Source of the DNA: Ryuthela nishihirai
Lineage: Eukaryota > Arthropoda > Arachnida > Araneae > Heptathelidae
Assembly: GCA_038380435.1 (NCBI GenBank)
Contig: JAWZYU010000004.1
Coordinates: 25,146,001-25,210,000, forward strand
DNA: 64,000 nt
Reading direction: 5' to 3'
Below, piece by piece: positions 19,986 through 30,310 of this stretch (its first letter is position 1; the number at the start of each line of letters is the position of its first letter). Made by a program: the position numbers and the translations under genes. Under the pieces are notes generated by a model, which was not told the DNA's origin, did not search any database, and saw only the letters and a list, made by a program, of their open reading frames with translations.

Positions 19986-20396
19986 GGGACTTATTCAGAG
20001 ATTAAGGGGGGCTTAAAATATAGGTGGGTCAACCAGGGGTCTTTAATGACGGGTTGGCTGAAAAATTGAGAAATTAGAGTTAAAATAGGGGTTTTCTGAA
20101 AATAGTACTCCTTATAGTCACCAGATGGCGCCAGGGGTTAAAAAAGAGGGGGAAGGGTGTTTTTAATAAGGGGGAGAAATTTTTAATAAAGGGGAGTCAA
20201 AAATCGGGAAATTAGAGCTAAAATAGGGGGTTTTCTGAAAATGGTGCTCCTCATAGTCACCAGATGGCGCCAGGAATTAAAAACGGGGAGGGGTTTTTTT
20301 AATAAGGGGGGATTAATTAATTATGAATTATTGATTATGAATATTAATAAGGGGCATGGTCAGTGACATCATAGGGGGTGACATGGTAAACACAGT
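19947..20396 (-). repeat. Right terminal inverted repeat of the Polinton-like element
   Basis: It is the inverted counterpart of 11832-12505. Inside it reads CATCCGATCGTTG, CCCGAAGTTTAGTTGG and GACTTATTCAGAGATTAAGG; two tandem units follow, and CACAGTG closes the outer edge. One tandem unit fewer than the left side accounts for most of the length difference. Confidence 0.85.
20118..20274 (+). promoter_or_regulatory. Two CTCF-like motifs in the right TIR
   Basis: TCACCAGATGGCGCCAGG occurs at 20118-20135 and 20257-20274, on the plus strand, so the two TIRs present the motif pointing outward. It is a close match to the animal CTCF core. Function is inferred from the motif alone. Confidence 0.4.
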
Positions 20397-20397
20397 G

Positions 20398-20601
20398 AAA
20401 AGGTAGTATTTTAGAAGAACGACAGAGCTGATATTGTATACTCTGTACAAAATGGTTAATGATTTATGTACGATAGTAGTTAATTTGTTTATAAGATACT
20501 TCATCCATATTTTTGTAACAATTTGCAATGTATTGTAATTGGTTTGAAAATATACTATTGATACTCACGCTCAGTGCTTATCCATTTTTAAATTCGCAAC
20601 A
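20398..20601 (+). mobile_element. Right half of the split LTR
   Basis: It ends TTCGCAACA and is followed by ATAT, the same four bases that precede the left half at 11420. It has no coding signal. See the left half at 11424. Confidence 0.5.
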
Positions 20602-20605
20602 ATAT

Positions 20606-21877
20606 GTTAGAAGTTATTGAGCTCTGAAGTCCCTTTGACACGTACAATTCTTTTATTTTGGTGCGACCAAAAAACACGTAAAAAACAAATGAATGCCCAC
20701 AAAATTTCGTTTTTTTTTAATGTTTAATCCAGTTCTTTTCCTATTTGTATAATTTATGGAAGTGTGTGTGTGTGGAAGTAGGAGTTTTCCTTTGTACACG
20801 TTTGTAAAAAATCGGGAATATATTCTCATAGTTTCCAAAATCAGAAGCAGCCATACGATTTCATCAACTTTTCATGGAAAAAACTTGCTGGTTTTCATAC
20901 ATTTTTATCTAGCAATTGATAGATGAAAAGCGTTAAACTACGGTAGCTTTTAAATACAGCCACATTTACACAACTGGTGTCATCTGATTTTTTTTTTTTT
21001 GAGAAATATGCAATAGAATTATTTCGATGTAACCTGTTTTGGCACTGCAGTTGAAATGGAATGAAATTACGCCAGACAGCCGCTAATGAACTAATGCTGT
21101 CAATCCTTTCCAGAGTGTTATCACGGTCATAAATGAACAGCATCTTCAACAATGCCACAATGGCACGGAAGCCACTGTGGGGTTATAAATATTTTTAAAT
21201 CAAAAATGAACAGTTATCAAGATTTCCATGATTAATTAGTGGTGCACACTCGCGTATTCAAGGAGCGCGGGGGGGGGGGGGGGGGGGGGCTTTGGGTGAT
21301 AAAACACTTCTTTAAATCTTTCAAAGCTCGAAATTGAAAAAAATCATAAAACAATTTACAGGAACAGTTCATTGTTTTGAAGAAACTCTGTGTTAACTAA
21401 AAGTGAATAGAAAAAGATACCAAAGAAGTTGCAGCTTGTCAGAATATACAAAATGGACATGGCCTATCCCTTATTTTTAATCTGTAACCACAATAGAATT
21501 AACAAAAACAAGACACTAATCAGCAAGAGATGAAATTATCGGATAATTTCATTTCGCTGAGCCACCAGCAAAAATTATGTAACCTTTGCTGGTGGCTGAG
21601 AAAAACGAGGTAAATCACCGCTTTTGGTTAAAAGAAGAACTTTACATAAACTGCTTCGAATGCGTATATAGAAAAAGTAGGCACAATCCCCACTCCGCCA
21701 ACACAAATATCTTGAGCATGCTATTGTAAATGGTGTGCCAAATACAATAAAGTGACTTTCATATGAATTTTTCCTGTTCCGAACTCATCTAGAAATTGTT
21801 TTGTCAGAAGAGTTCACAATATATGTTAAATCTTCCATAGTTTTTAAAATTTGAGTAGGTTCTGATCAAGTAACGAT
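20606..21877. other. Unassigned stretch upstream of the THAP exon
   Basis: It contains a G-homopolymer of about 20 near 21271 and no recognised gene. A minus-strand ORF at 20895-21158 has no family resemblance that I can name. Confidence 0.4.
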
Positions 21878-21951
21878 ATGGTTGCTAATTGTGGAGCATT
21901 TAACTGTCCGAATAAAAGCAGTAAAGTGGATAAAGGCTTCAGTTTTCATAC
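21878..21951 (+). CDS. THAP-domain protein, first coding exon
   Basis: The exon starts ATG at 21878 with MVANCGAFNCPNKSSKVDKG followed by FSFH, the N-terminal half of a THAP zinc finger (C2CH; the two cysteines are present). A consensus donor GTAAGT follows at 21952. THAP proteins are sequence-specific DNA-binding factors, many derived from P-element transposases. Later exons were not recognised; a Tc1 insertion at 22241 lies in what would be the intron. It could be a host gene or a P-element-like transposase. Confidence 0.7.
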
Positions 21952-22142
21952 GTAAGTATCAAAGTGATTTACCGCTTTATTGATAGTATAGTGGAAGTAA
22001 AATTATTGCACTAAATACTAATACACTGCTTCTACAATTAGGTAATTTTCGGAAATATCACGTGAAATTAATTATTACAAAATTTTTCTCAAGAGTACTA
22101 ATTTTGTGTTAAGGATCTTAGGTATATTTGCAGTGTAAATCG

Positions 22143-22182
22143 CTCAGTTCACTAGATGGCGCCACCAGTCTAGTGAGCTGAG
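22143..22182. promoter_or_regulatory. Palindromic CTCF-like site
   Basis: TTCACTAGATGGCGCCACCA lies in a near-perfect palindrome centred on GGCGCC (22158-22163), with arms GCTCA...CTAG and CTAG...TGAGC. TCACTAGATGGCGCC fits the CTCF core well. It sits about 190 bp after the THAP exon. Binding is inferred only. Confidence 0.35.
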
Positions 22183-22240
22183 TGGCTTAAACTGAACATT
22201 CTTATATATTGCATTATTATATGTTTATTATATTTATATA

Positions 22241-23942
22241 CTCCGAAGAGCCAAAACATTATGAGCAACTGTTTAATATGATATTGGTACTTCATGTGCT
22301 GCCAAAACAGCTCTTACCCAGCGAGGTGTGGATGCTAGATTTCTAAAAGTGCTTGTGGTATCTGGTACCAACACGTTACCAGGGGATCCTTTAACTCTTG
22401 TAAGTTACGTGGTTGAACTGCCACAGATCGGATATGCTGTTCCAACACAAACCAGAGATACTCGATTGCATTGATGTCTGGGGAATTTGGTGGTCAGGGC
22501 AATACCTGACCTCCAAATAGGGAGTTCTCGCGAACCTTCTCGATGTTCCCCAACCATTATCGATCAATCCAGGCACTGTGGCATGGCACATTATCCTGTT
22601 GAAAGAAGGCACTACTAGAGGGGTATACCGTTTCCATGAAAGGATGTACTTGGCCTGCAATGATGTTTAGGTAGGTGGTAGACGTCTTCGTTTCCTGCAC
22701 ATGAATGACTGGACCCAGGATTTCCCAGCAGAACATCGCCCAAAGCATTACACTTCTCCACCGGTTTGTTTTTATCCCACAGTGCACCCTGGTGCCAACA
22801 CTTCCCCAGGTAAATGACGCACTGTCCACATGATGAAACAGGAAATGAGATTCATTGGATTGGATGACTTTCCAGTCATTCAATGTCCAGTTTTGATGCT
22901 TGCGTGTCCATTGTAGGTGCTTTCAATCGTGAACTGAGGTTAGTTTCGGCAGCCCCTTTTCAGCAGCATTCAATGTACTTTGTGTTGTGACACATTACTC
23001 CCGTCACCAGCATTCAAATTACGGGCGTTGCACCACAGTATCCCATTTGTTGGCTCGTACCATAGCCTTAATTCACCATCTAGCATCGATGAGCCATGGT
23101 CGGCCATACCTTGCCGGTGGTTCATGGTTTTTTCCCTCCTCGAACCACTTTTTGAAGATACTAACCACGGCTGACTGTGATTACCCAATGAGATAGAATA
23201 CATAGCGTGAGCAACTGCTGTATTACAGCACCCCCCCCCCAAGTCTGAAGCTAAAGTAAGCTCATTAATGCTCACCCTTTACCTGGTCGCCAGCATGTAA
23301 TATATAGGCAATCATGCAATAAGCGTTTTTCTTAGTATTGTGTTTACGTGCCTTAATAAACAAAGGATTCTATTTTCATTAACTTGTAGTTTCAAACAAA
23401 ATATTTACTTTAAAAAAAAATTGGAAATAGCGCTATCTTTTAGCCGATGTTTTTTCTTTTCCATTTTATTAACTACAATATTTTTATAAGCTATTAAAGG
23501 TTCAACTAACATGACTGATTAGATTTTATCCTAAGAACGAGAACAACGTAATTTTCAAAAAAAAAAAACCCGTTTAAATACTTAGGCTTAATGCGTTAAT
23601 ACCCATACTTTATATTACGGCGGCCATGTAAACTGTGAGCAAAACGTTCAAATTGTTTCAACTTTTGAAACCGGTTGAGCACTTTATCTACTTTACCTCG
23701 TTGTGAGTACCCCACAGGCCTTGCCAATTCGGAAATGCTCTGACCCAGTCATCTGGCCATTATCAAACTTACTTAAATCCGATGCCTTCCCCATCTGAAG
23801 AACAAAAATAACACTGATTAACAGAGCCCAGTATCAGGTGTTATTTATACCGTTTCATGAACTTCACACACGCCATGGTTTATTTGCAGTTGATTCGATT
23901 TGCATGAAGACGCGCTGATCATAACGTTTTGGCTCTTTCGTG
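22241..23942 (-). mobile_element. Tc1-A transposon, both ends present, transposase decayed
   Basis: Inverted ends (GAAGAGCCAAAACATTATGA at left; ATAACGTTTTGGCTCTTTCG at right) are flanked by TA on both sides. The minus strand encodes Tc1-family transposase pieces: SNESHFLFHHVDSASF (the usual first catalytic Asp is Asn here), a TWGSVGT-type segment and FFQQDNVPCH (second Asp). Numerous frame breaks make it inactive. It is about 530 bp longer than the copy at 31827, the difference lying in the 5' part of the transposase. Confidence 0.85.
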
Positions 23943-24189
23943 TACTATTCATTTTTATTACATATGAACGTACTTTGCGTTAAAAAAAAAAATTGCGCCC
24001 AAGAGGTGTATACTACAGGTCTGCCAGATCTTATTTATCCAGAAGCAGTACAAAAGGTTTGTAAATGGTACCTAGGTAGTCACTGGAAGGAGAGCTATGC
24101 ATAAATCCCTGTGATGATGCATAGAACTGGCCTGGCCTAGCACCTAATCCCCGACTCTGCCTTCTTGTGGTGCAGGCCGTTAGTACATT

Positions 24190-24786
24190 TCAAAAGACAT
24201 ATCTTGTGGAAATGAACAGAAGGGGAGGGCTGCCAGATCATTGTGGCCTATAGATCTGAACAACTGTGGCTACTTTTTTTCCCCTACCCAGTTGAGGAGT
24301 GGTCAAACCACATAGGGTCCTGACCATATAAACTACCGGACTGGACTAGAATAAGGTCTGAGCTTGATTATGGATTCTGAATTTGCTGCACTGGTGGGCT
24401 TCTGTGGAGGGAAAATCTTCCGCTGTATTTTCCGTTTGTTTGTGGGTTGATAGCCCCAAGTGGATAGATTCACAGGATGTTTATCAGCTGGTGGATAATA
24501 CTGAGCAGATAACCTGAACTCTTGCTTCTACTGGCATCGTCAAATTCTACATTGGAGGAAGTCTTTCAGTGTAGATGGCTTCAGACTTTAGTGATGGGGG
24601 AACGGGTCTTTGCCCCAAGCCTGCGATTAGGGGGCTGTTTGATATTGTCGGCATACCCTTTCTCAATAAATATAGTTTCTTTAAACATCCCACTAACCAT
24701 TTTCTCTCCATAGGTAGTTAGAATGTGAAGACTCTGCACAGAGCTTTTTCTCTTGATGTCCTCACACAAGAATTCCACCATTATAA
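24190..24786 (+). mobile_element. LINE-A 5' end fragment
   Basis: From about 24490 it matches 55539-55790 of the fuller copy (ACCTGAACTCTTGC, TACATTGGAGGAAGTCTT, TTAGGGGGCTGTTTGATATT). The preceding ~300 bp probably represent 5' UTR missing from the fuller copy. It breaks off at 24786, just before SINE-1. No intact endonuclease remains. Confidence 0.7.
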
Positions 24787-24787
24787 T

Positions 24788-24995
24788 TTAGATATAGCCG
24801 TCCCATGCCCAGTGGTTAGCACGCTTGGCTATTGATCTAAGGGACCGGATTCGAGCCCCCCCCGGGTCAAGGCATGGATGTGTGTCTCGTTTTTCTGAGG
24901 TCCTGCCATCCTCACAGATCTTCTACTATGGCATATAAACTGACAGGCTCCTGTCAGACGTCTGTGGTAAGCAGCTGCTTGAGGGGGTATTTTTT
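24788..24995 (+). mobile_element. SINE-1 copy
   Basis: It is a full-length head-to-tail copy (GCCGTCCCATGCCCAGTGG ... GGGGGTATTTTT) with several substitutions in the tRNA-like head, including a C-run in the B-box. A 20-bp minus-strand tail-like fragment (AAATAAATACCCCCTCAA) follows at 25018-25037. Confidence 0.88.
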
Positions 24996-25479
24996 TTTTA
25001 TACACATTGATTTATAAAATAAATACCCCCTCAACGAATGAAAAGCGAAGACGCTGAAAACTGCTTCTCTTTCAATTGAAATTTTGTATGAAAATTTAGA
25101 AAAAACTCGTTATGTTCTTAATATGTGATTAAAGCTGAACTAAATTGGACTTTAAACTTAGCACTTTAATTTGAGCCCGTTTAAAACAGGGTCAATGGTA
25201 AATATATTTTAAAATCTAATACATGATCTTTTCATCATCATCATCAAGCAACAAGCATGGGCTACGGAGATCAAGAAAAAGCCCGCAAAATTTACAGATC
25301 TTAATTGTGCAAATCCTTGCCTCATTTAAAAAAACATGAGAAGTCAAATTTATTTTCTTCTTTCATTGAAAAATATTAATTTTTATTAAAAATTAAAAGA
25401 AATAATGAAATAGTGTAAACTTTTTTAATTCAGCTGAGGCAGGATATCAAATCTCCACCCACTAAATGACAATTTCATG

Positions 25480-25600
25480 CGTCGTTTTTCTGCTGAGGTC
25501 CCGCCATCCTCTCTCTTTCTACTATGGCGTATAAACTGACAGGCTCCTATCAGACCTCTGTGGCAAGCAGGTGCTTGAGAGGTATTTATTTTTATATTTA
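25480..25600 (+). mobile_element. SINE-1 copy, head missing
   Basis: It starts in the body (CGTTTTTCTGCTGAGGTCC), continues with AAACTGACAGGCTCCTATCA, and ends in the TATTTATTTTT tail. It is 5'-truncated. Confidence 0.85.
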
Positions 25601-26389
25601 TAAAAAAATATATTGTAAGCTTGTTATTTCGGCTGAAGCAAAGACTTTTGTAAGACAGCTTATAATAATATTTTCCAATTTCAGAGAAATGAGACACAAT
25701 GACCTTCATTGCTTTACTGTGATTGCTTGATATTAACCACATGTGATAAACACCTAAAATGTCACTGGGATTTCATGATTGCTGCCAATGATTTTAATTT
25801 CATTGAAAGTTAAACATTTGCCATTTTTCTTATTAATTATCAGCTGGTTAATTATTAACTGCATGTGTGCACTTTGAAACTAAAGATCATTAGGTTATTA
25901 GTTTCCTTGCTTTGCTCTTATAGCTTAAAAAAATGTTAAATATGGTCCTGGCTCAATTGTAAGTAAAAAATTATTTTGAGCCAGACAAACCAACTGTTAA
26001 AAAAAATAACCTATGGGGATTTTCCAGCTATACAAAACTGAAACAATCACAAAAATTAGAGTTTCAGAAGCTATATCTGAATTTTTATCATTAGCATTAT
26101 TACTATAATCCACATATCCACAATAGCATTTACCATTGAACAGTACTTGTTTCCTAATTGACTTCTCATCAAATAATAAAATGAATATCATATGCTTTTG
26201 CTTACTATCAGTAAAATTTTCCATGCAGAAAACTTCAATAAATCCAGGAAGGCCATCTACAGATCTGCACCAAGTTAAAATTGTGGAGCTATTGAGGAAG
26301 AGGTTTTTCTCTTACAAATTCATAAGCCTTTTTAAATATAAAAAAATAGAAACTTAATTTTTAATAAGACTTTTGGAGAATTAAAATAT
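25601..26389. other. AT-rich stretch, no gene seen
   Basis: Short ORFs only, without recognisable motifs. Confidence 0.4.
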
Positions 26390-26890
26390 ATCATGGTAAA
26401 CCTATTTACCTCTTCGCAATAAAATTTGCCACTGCTTCTTTCAGCATTTTGCTGTGAATTTCTGAACAGGTTTAAAGTTATATCTAGAAACACAGTCTTT
26501 GGTGTCTCAATGTCATCTTGATGAGCTTTTGAGCCTTAAAGAAATCTAATATTTCTTTTAAACAAGAAGAGTCTGATTGCTTGATTCTTAGCTGGCAATA
26601 ATATCACCATAGCATTTTCTTTAAGCTTTGGATTTCATTTTGCACTGACATCAATTTTCTCTTAAATTTTTTAGGACTCTTCCCTCTTACACAGCATGAG
26701 TGATCATTTTTATAGGCAATATCTGTTCTCATTGCAATTCTATCACATCTTCTACAAGTGTCTCCCCATACAGGTTTCCAATTGACAGTGTGTGATTTGT
26801 TACAAATGTGAATAAAGTTGGCACAGCATCATTAATTAATCCTACTGGCCATTTTCTGAAGCTTTATTTTTAAAACAGTAAAATGCTGGG
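26390..26890 (-). pseudogene. THAP-domain-like protein remnant
   Basis: On the minus strand, DAVPTLFTF near 26850 matches the AVPTIF box that closes THAP domains. A basic/coiled-coil-like stretch follows in a shifted frame (KSPKKFKRKLMSVQNEIQSL), with further coding-like sequence to about 26390. Stops and frame changes are present. It may be a retrocopy or P-element-like remnant. The zinc-binding N-terminus was not identified. Confidence 0.4.
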
Positions 26891-27234
26891 AACAGATAGT
26901 ACCAGCTACTGTTTAAAAAGAGACAGTAAAGCATCTACCACAATTGACAAGCCTTGGCATTTCAATTTTTTTTAAATATTAAAAGCAAATTTTTAGTGTT
27001 CATTTATCACAAGCAAAATTATAAAATCCCTACTTCATTTTGTTTGAGGAAAAAAAAAAGCAATTTGTGATATTTTGGCAAAAATGCAAAGCAGAAGTCT
27101 CATAAAATCAATGTCTAAGTTTAATATTTATTTTGAAACAAAATTCACAAAAATATTCTATAAATTCCATGCTGTTTCAATCTGTAAATCGTCTTCTTTT
27201 CATATGTAAATATTATTAGTTTCATTTATGAAAA

Positions 27235-28445
27235 TCACTAGTGGCTGCATGGCTCCCAAGGCAATTAAGCTGAGACACTTACCCAAGGGTGCAAACATTC
27301 AAATTAATTGAACCACAACCTACCTGACCAATTTTCATCACTTTAGTTTTATCTCTGCTTATCACCAAACTTACTCTACTACCAGTCTCATCAACAGCTC
27401 TAATGAAAGAGTTCATATCATCATCATTTACCAAAAGGACTAAATCATCAGCATAATCTAAATCAGAAATTTTCAGATCTCCAGACCATTTAAAGCTCAA
27501 AATCTTTCCTTTGCAGTGAATTTAACATAATATAATCAATAACCACACAAAAGAGAAAAGAAGACAAAATACACCCTTGTAGAACACCAGAAGCTACAAG
27601 CCTTACCAACCCTCACCCATGACTCTGTGTTATTATAGAGAGCTTTCATTACGTTAACTAACTTGTCGGGTATAACATATGATAAACTGAGATAACCTTT
27701 AAAAAAAAATAGGGATAATAATAGCTCTGGTAAAATCTTTGGGAACAACGCCCTTTATCATAAAAGATTTTCGAAATTTCAGTCATCCATATGCTAACAG
27801 AAACATTTCCAGCTCTAAGCATTTCAGTAACAAATTCATTTACCCCTCAGGATTTATTTAAAGTTCAGAAACAGCTAAAATAACTTCACACTGTGACATA
27901 AATACCCCTCAAGCAGCTGCTTGCCACAGAGGTATGACAGGAGCCTGTCAGTTTATATGTCATAGTAGAAGGTCTGTGAAGATGGCAGGACCTCAGCAGA
28001 AAAACAACACACACAACCATGTCTTACCTGGGACTCGAACCCAGGTCCCTTAGATCAGTAGCCAAGCGTGCTAACCACTTGGTCATGGGATGGCTACTGT
28101 GACACAGGACCAATATTATAAGGCTAATAATGCATCTATCATCATTACAAACAATGGGAGATGAACTAGCCATTGTTTAGAATATCGCTGAAATGCTCAG
28201 CTCACCTAGCATGACAGAATCCTCACCTTCAAAATCTATTTGCATTCAATACCATAAATTTAGCCTTCAATCCCTGTATACCTCTCCGTTTCTTATGCTG
28301 TCTAGCTGCTTTCTCAGCTAAGCTATCAAGCCAAAAAATCTTATTAGCTATTAACTGATCCTTTACACATTTATTAAGCTCTTTGAAATGCTTTCTGTTA
28401 GGACTAGGATTTTGATTAAGGATATTCTGCAGTTCTTTCTTTCGA
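27235..28445 (-). mobile_element. LINE-A, RT portion (left of the LINE-B insertion)
   Basis: On the minus strand it carries DLDYADDLVLLVND (RT catalytic YADD), FIRAVDETGSRVSLVISRDK, ALYNNTESWVRVG and other LINE-A RT blocks with many breaks. It contains a SINE-1 (27899-28095). At 28446 LINE-B interrupts it; the LINE-A sequence resumes at 30041. Confidence 0.85.
27890..28104 (-). mobile_element. SINE-1 copy inside LINE-A with target duplication
   Basis: It is a full-length minus-strand copy. ACTGTGACA at 27890-27898 and 28096-28104 is the target-site duplication. The insertion is younger than the LINE-A it interrupts. Confidence 0.92.
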
Positions 28446-30052
28446 TTGGTTGGTTGGTTGTTTTGGGTTTAATGGCGCAGTAGCAACTCAGGCTATAATG
28501 CGCCAAACGAATGTCTAAATAAAAGCTAAAACTCATAACACCCACAACCAAATTTAAAAATTTACTATATATATATAGAGAAAACAATGTAAAACAATAA
28601 ATGGAAACATAGTTAACAAGAAACAAAGGTATAAATGAATAATAAATATAAAAAGCACCCAGGTGTAAGCGACCTGGGTTATACATTCGAATAAAACTAT
28701 AGACGAGTAAAATATCCAGTGTATTTTAAAAATTGGAAAACGGCGTTAAAACAACGATCTGATAAAAGATGTCCGAGTGTAAGGGGCTCGGACGTAAAAT
28801 CGTGAAAGTTAAAATAGAGTCGACGTTCAAAGTTAAAAGCAGGACATGAAAGTAAAATATGTTTGATCGTTAAAACGGTGTCACAAAACTCACACTTAGG
28901 TACTGCGTCCGCCTTAAGAAGAAAAGAGTGGGTTAAAAACGAGTGACCTAAGCGGAGCCGAGCAAGGACAACTTCCTCCTTACGATTCCTGCAAAAACAA
29001 GACTGCCACGGTTTGACAATGGGCTTGATCTCGAAGAGCTTGTTAGCAACCTGTTCAGACCAAGATCTCTGCCACTGTGCCCGGAGCTCGATGGTGAAAC
29101 GCTGCCGGAAATCCACATATGGAACCAGCAACGGAGAGTCTGACAGGGGCGTGGCTGACTTGGCAGCAGCATCTGCCAAGTCATTGCCCCTGATCCCGAC
29201 ATGACCGGGCACCCAACAGAAGAGAATCGTGGTGGTGGCTGCCAGACGATGGAGCTGCTGGCGGATCTTGGAGATAACAGGGAGAGGCCGATGCCTCACC
29301 GAGATCAAAGCCTGTAGCGAGCTAAGTGAGTTGGTGTAAAGCACACACCAACGATGATGCTTAGCTGCTATATGGTCCAAGGCAATGCTGATAGCATGCA
29401 ACTCAGCAGTGAAGATGGAACACTGCTGTGGGATCTGGTCTGCGATGATTACATCACAGCAGACCATGGCTGATCCCACTGAAGTGCCGGACTTCGAGCC
29501 ATCTGTGAAGACAGGCAAGAAGTCCGGGTGCGCAGCACGATGGCTGGCAAAGAGTTGCCGGTACACAGTCGGGTGTAAAGGCCTTCCCCGTCCTGCACAG
29601 GGAAAAATCGCAGGAAGAGGAAACTGCGAGCCAAGGTGGAAGTGGTTCAGCTGTCGACTGTGCAATGCTATCGAGACTAGTGTTGATGTCTCGCAGGTAA
29701 CCTCGGACACGCAAACCGAAAGGACGAATGGCAGTCGGCCGATTCTGGTATAACATTTCCCACCTGGGACTGAAAACGCAGTCCCAAGTGGGATGGCCTG
29801 GCAGGGATCGCAATTTTGATGCATACTGCAGGGACAACTGCTGACGGCGAATAGATAAAGATGGTTCATCGGTCTCAACCTAGAGACTCTGGACCGGTGA
29901 AGTGCGGAAGGCCCCCGTGCACACATGGAGGGCCTGATGATGGAGTGGGTCCAGCACCTTCACCACCGAATCCCGGGCGGAGTCATACATCTGGGATCCG
30001 TAGTCCAGTTTCGACCAGACAAGTGCACGGTAAAGGCGGATCTTTCTTTCGA
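28434..30052 (-). mobile_element. LINE-B (RNase-H LINE), 5'-truncated, inserted in LINE-A
   Basis: TCTTTCTTTCGA at 28434-28445 and 30041-30052 is a 12-bp target-site duplication. The element (28446-30040) holds the end of an RT, an RNase H domain, a CCHC motif and a 3' UTR ending in a CCAACCAACC-type tail. A shorter relative is at 59263. LINE-A sequence flanks it on both sides and would be continuous without it. Confidence 0.93.
28697..30040 (-). pseudogene. LINE-B ORF2 C-terminus: RT thumb, RNase H and zinc knuckle
   Basis: Reading leftwards, KLDYGSQMYDSARDS and ALHVCTGAFRTSPVQS are the RT C-terminal region. A stop near 29880 and a frame change near 29580 follow. The continuous 409-codon frame (29926-28697) is genuine only from about its residue 112. 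RNase H motifs there are FTDGSKSG (Asp142), TAELHAI (Glu175), YTNSLSSL (Asn199 where Asp is usual) and GNDLADAAAK (Asp252). A C-terminal CEFC...H...C zinc knuckle follows. The missing third carboxylate suggests an inactive nuclease. Confidence 0.85.
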
Positions 30053-30310
30053 AAATAAGCTCCAGTGCCTTATCACTCTTTGCCTCTTCTGCTTCTTTTT
30101 GCACGAAAGAATACTGTTAATTTCAAGAAAAGACTGTTTAAAACAGTCCCATTCTTACTAAACTTCAGTAGTAAGCAACCCATGAGTGTCATAATGACTA
30201 AGTAACCTATCATGGTAAGCTTTGGTTATCACTACTTCTTTCAGAGCTTCTGTGTTAAACAGAACTTTTTAACCTTAGCAGAACACTTCTTTTAACAAGG
30301 TATAACCATA
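30041..30310 (-). mobile_element. LINE-A, upstream portion (right of the LINE-B insertion)
   Basis: It matches the 10190-10440 and 56430-56690 regions (ALK, HDR, LLSHYD and KKEAEEAKSDKALELIFERK in the LINE-A linker). It joins to 28445 across LINE-B. Confidence 0.85.

Larger units (their letters stand above)
11832..20396 (+). mobile_element. Polinton/adintovirus-like endogenous viral element without PolB
   Basis: This is an element of about 8.6 kb bounded by inverted repeats. It carries the capsid, protease, packaging ATPase and integrase gene set of Polintons/adintoviruses, all on the plus strand. The gene order is exonuclease-like, PC4-like x2, unknown, membrane PC4-like, integrase, penton, basic capsid protein, MCP, protease, ATPase, hydrophobic protein. 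The protein-primed DNA polymerase normally found in these elements is absent; only about 570 bp separate the left TIR from the first conserved ORF. Multiple stops and frameshifts make the copy non-functional. The element is recognised from family features; its ends are approximate. Confidence 0.85.

Noticed and set aside
11424..20605. One complete LTR retrotransposon
   Set aside because: No reverse transcriptase or gag lies inside; the integrase is Polinton-type and capsid genes are of the adenovirus-like class.
20895..21158. 87-codon minus-strand gene
   Set aside because: No family resemblance, splice context or composition that separates it from chance ORFs.
21265..21292. G-quadruplex element
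   Set aside because: A simple G homopolymer, with several other homopolymers of similar length in the window; no structured pattern beyond that.
28697..29926. A 409-residue host gene
   Set aside because: RNase H and zinc-knuckle motifs plus LINE context show it is retrotransposon sequence, and its first ~110 residues are out of frame.
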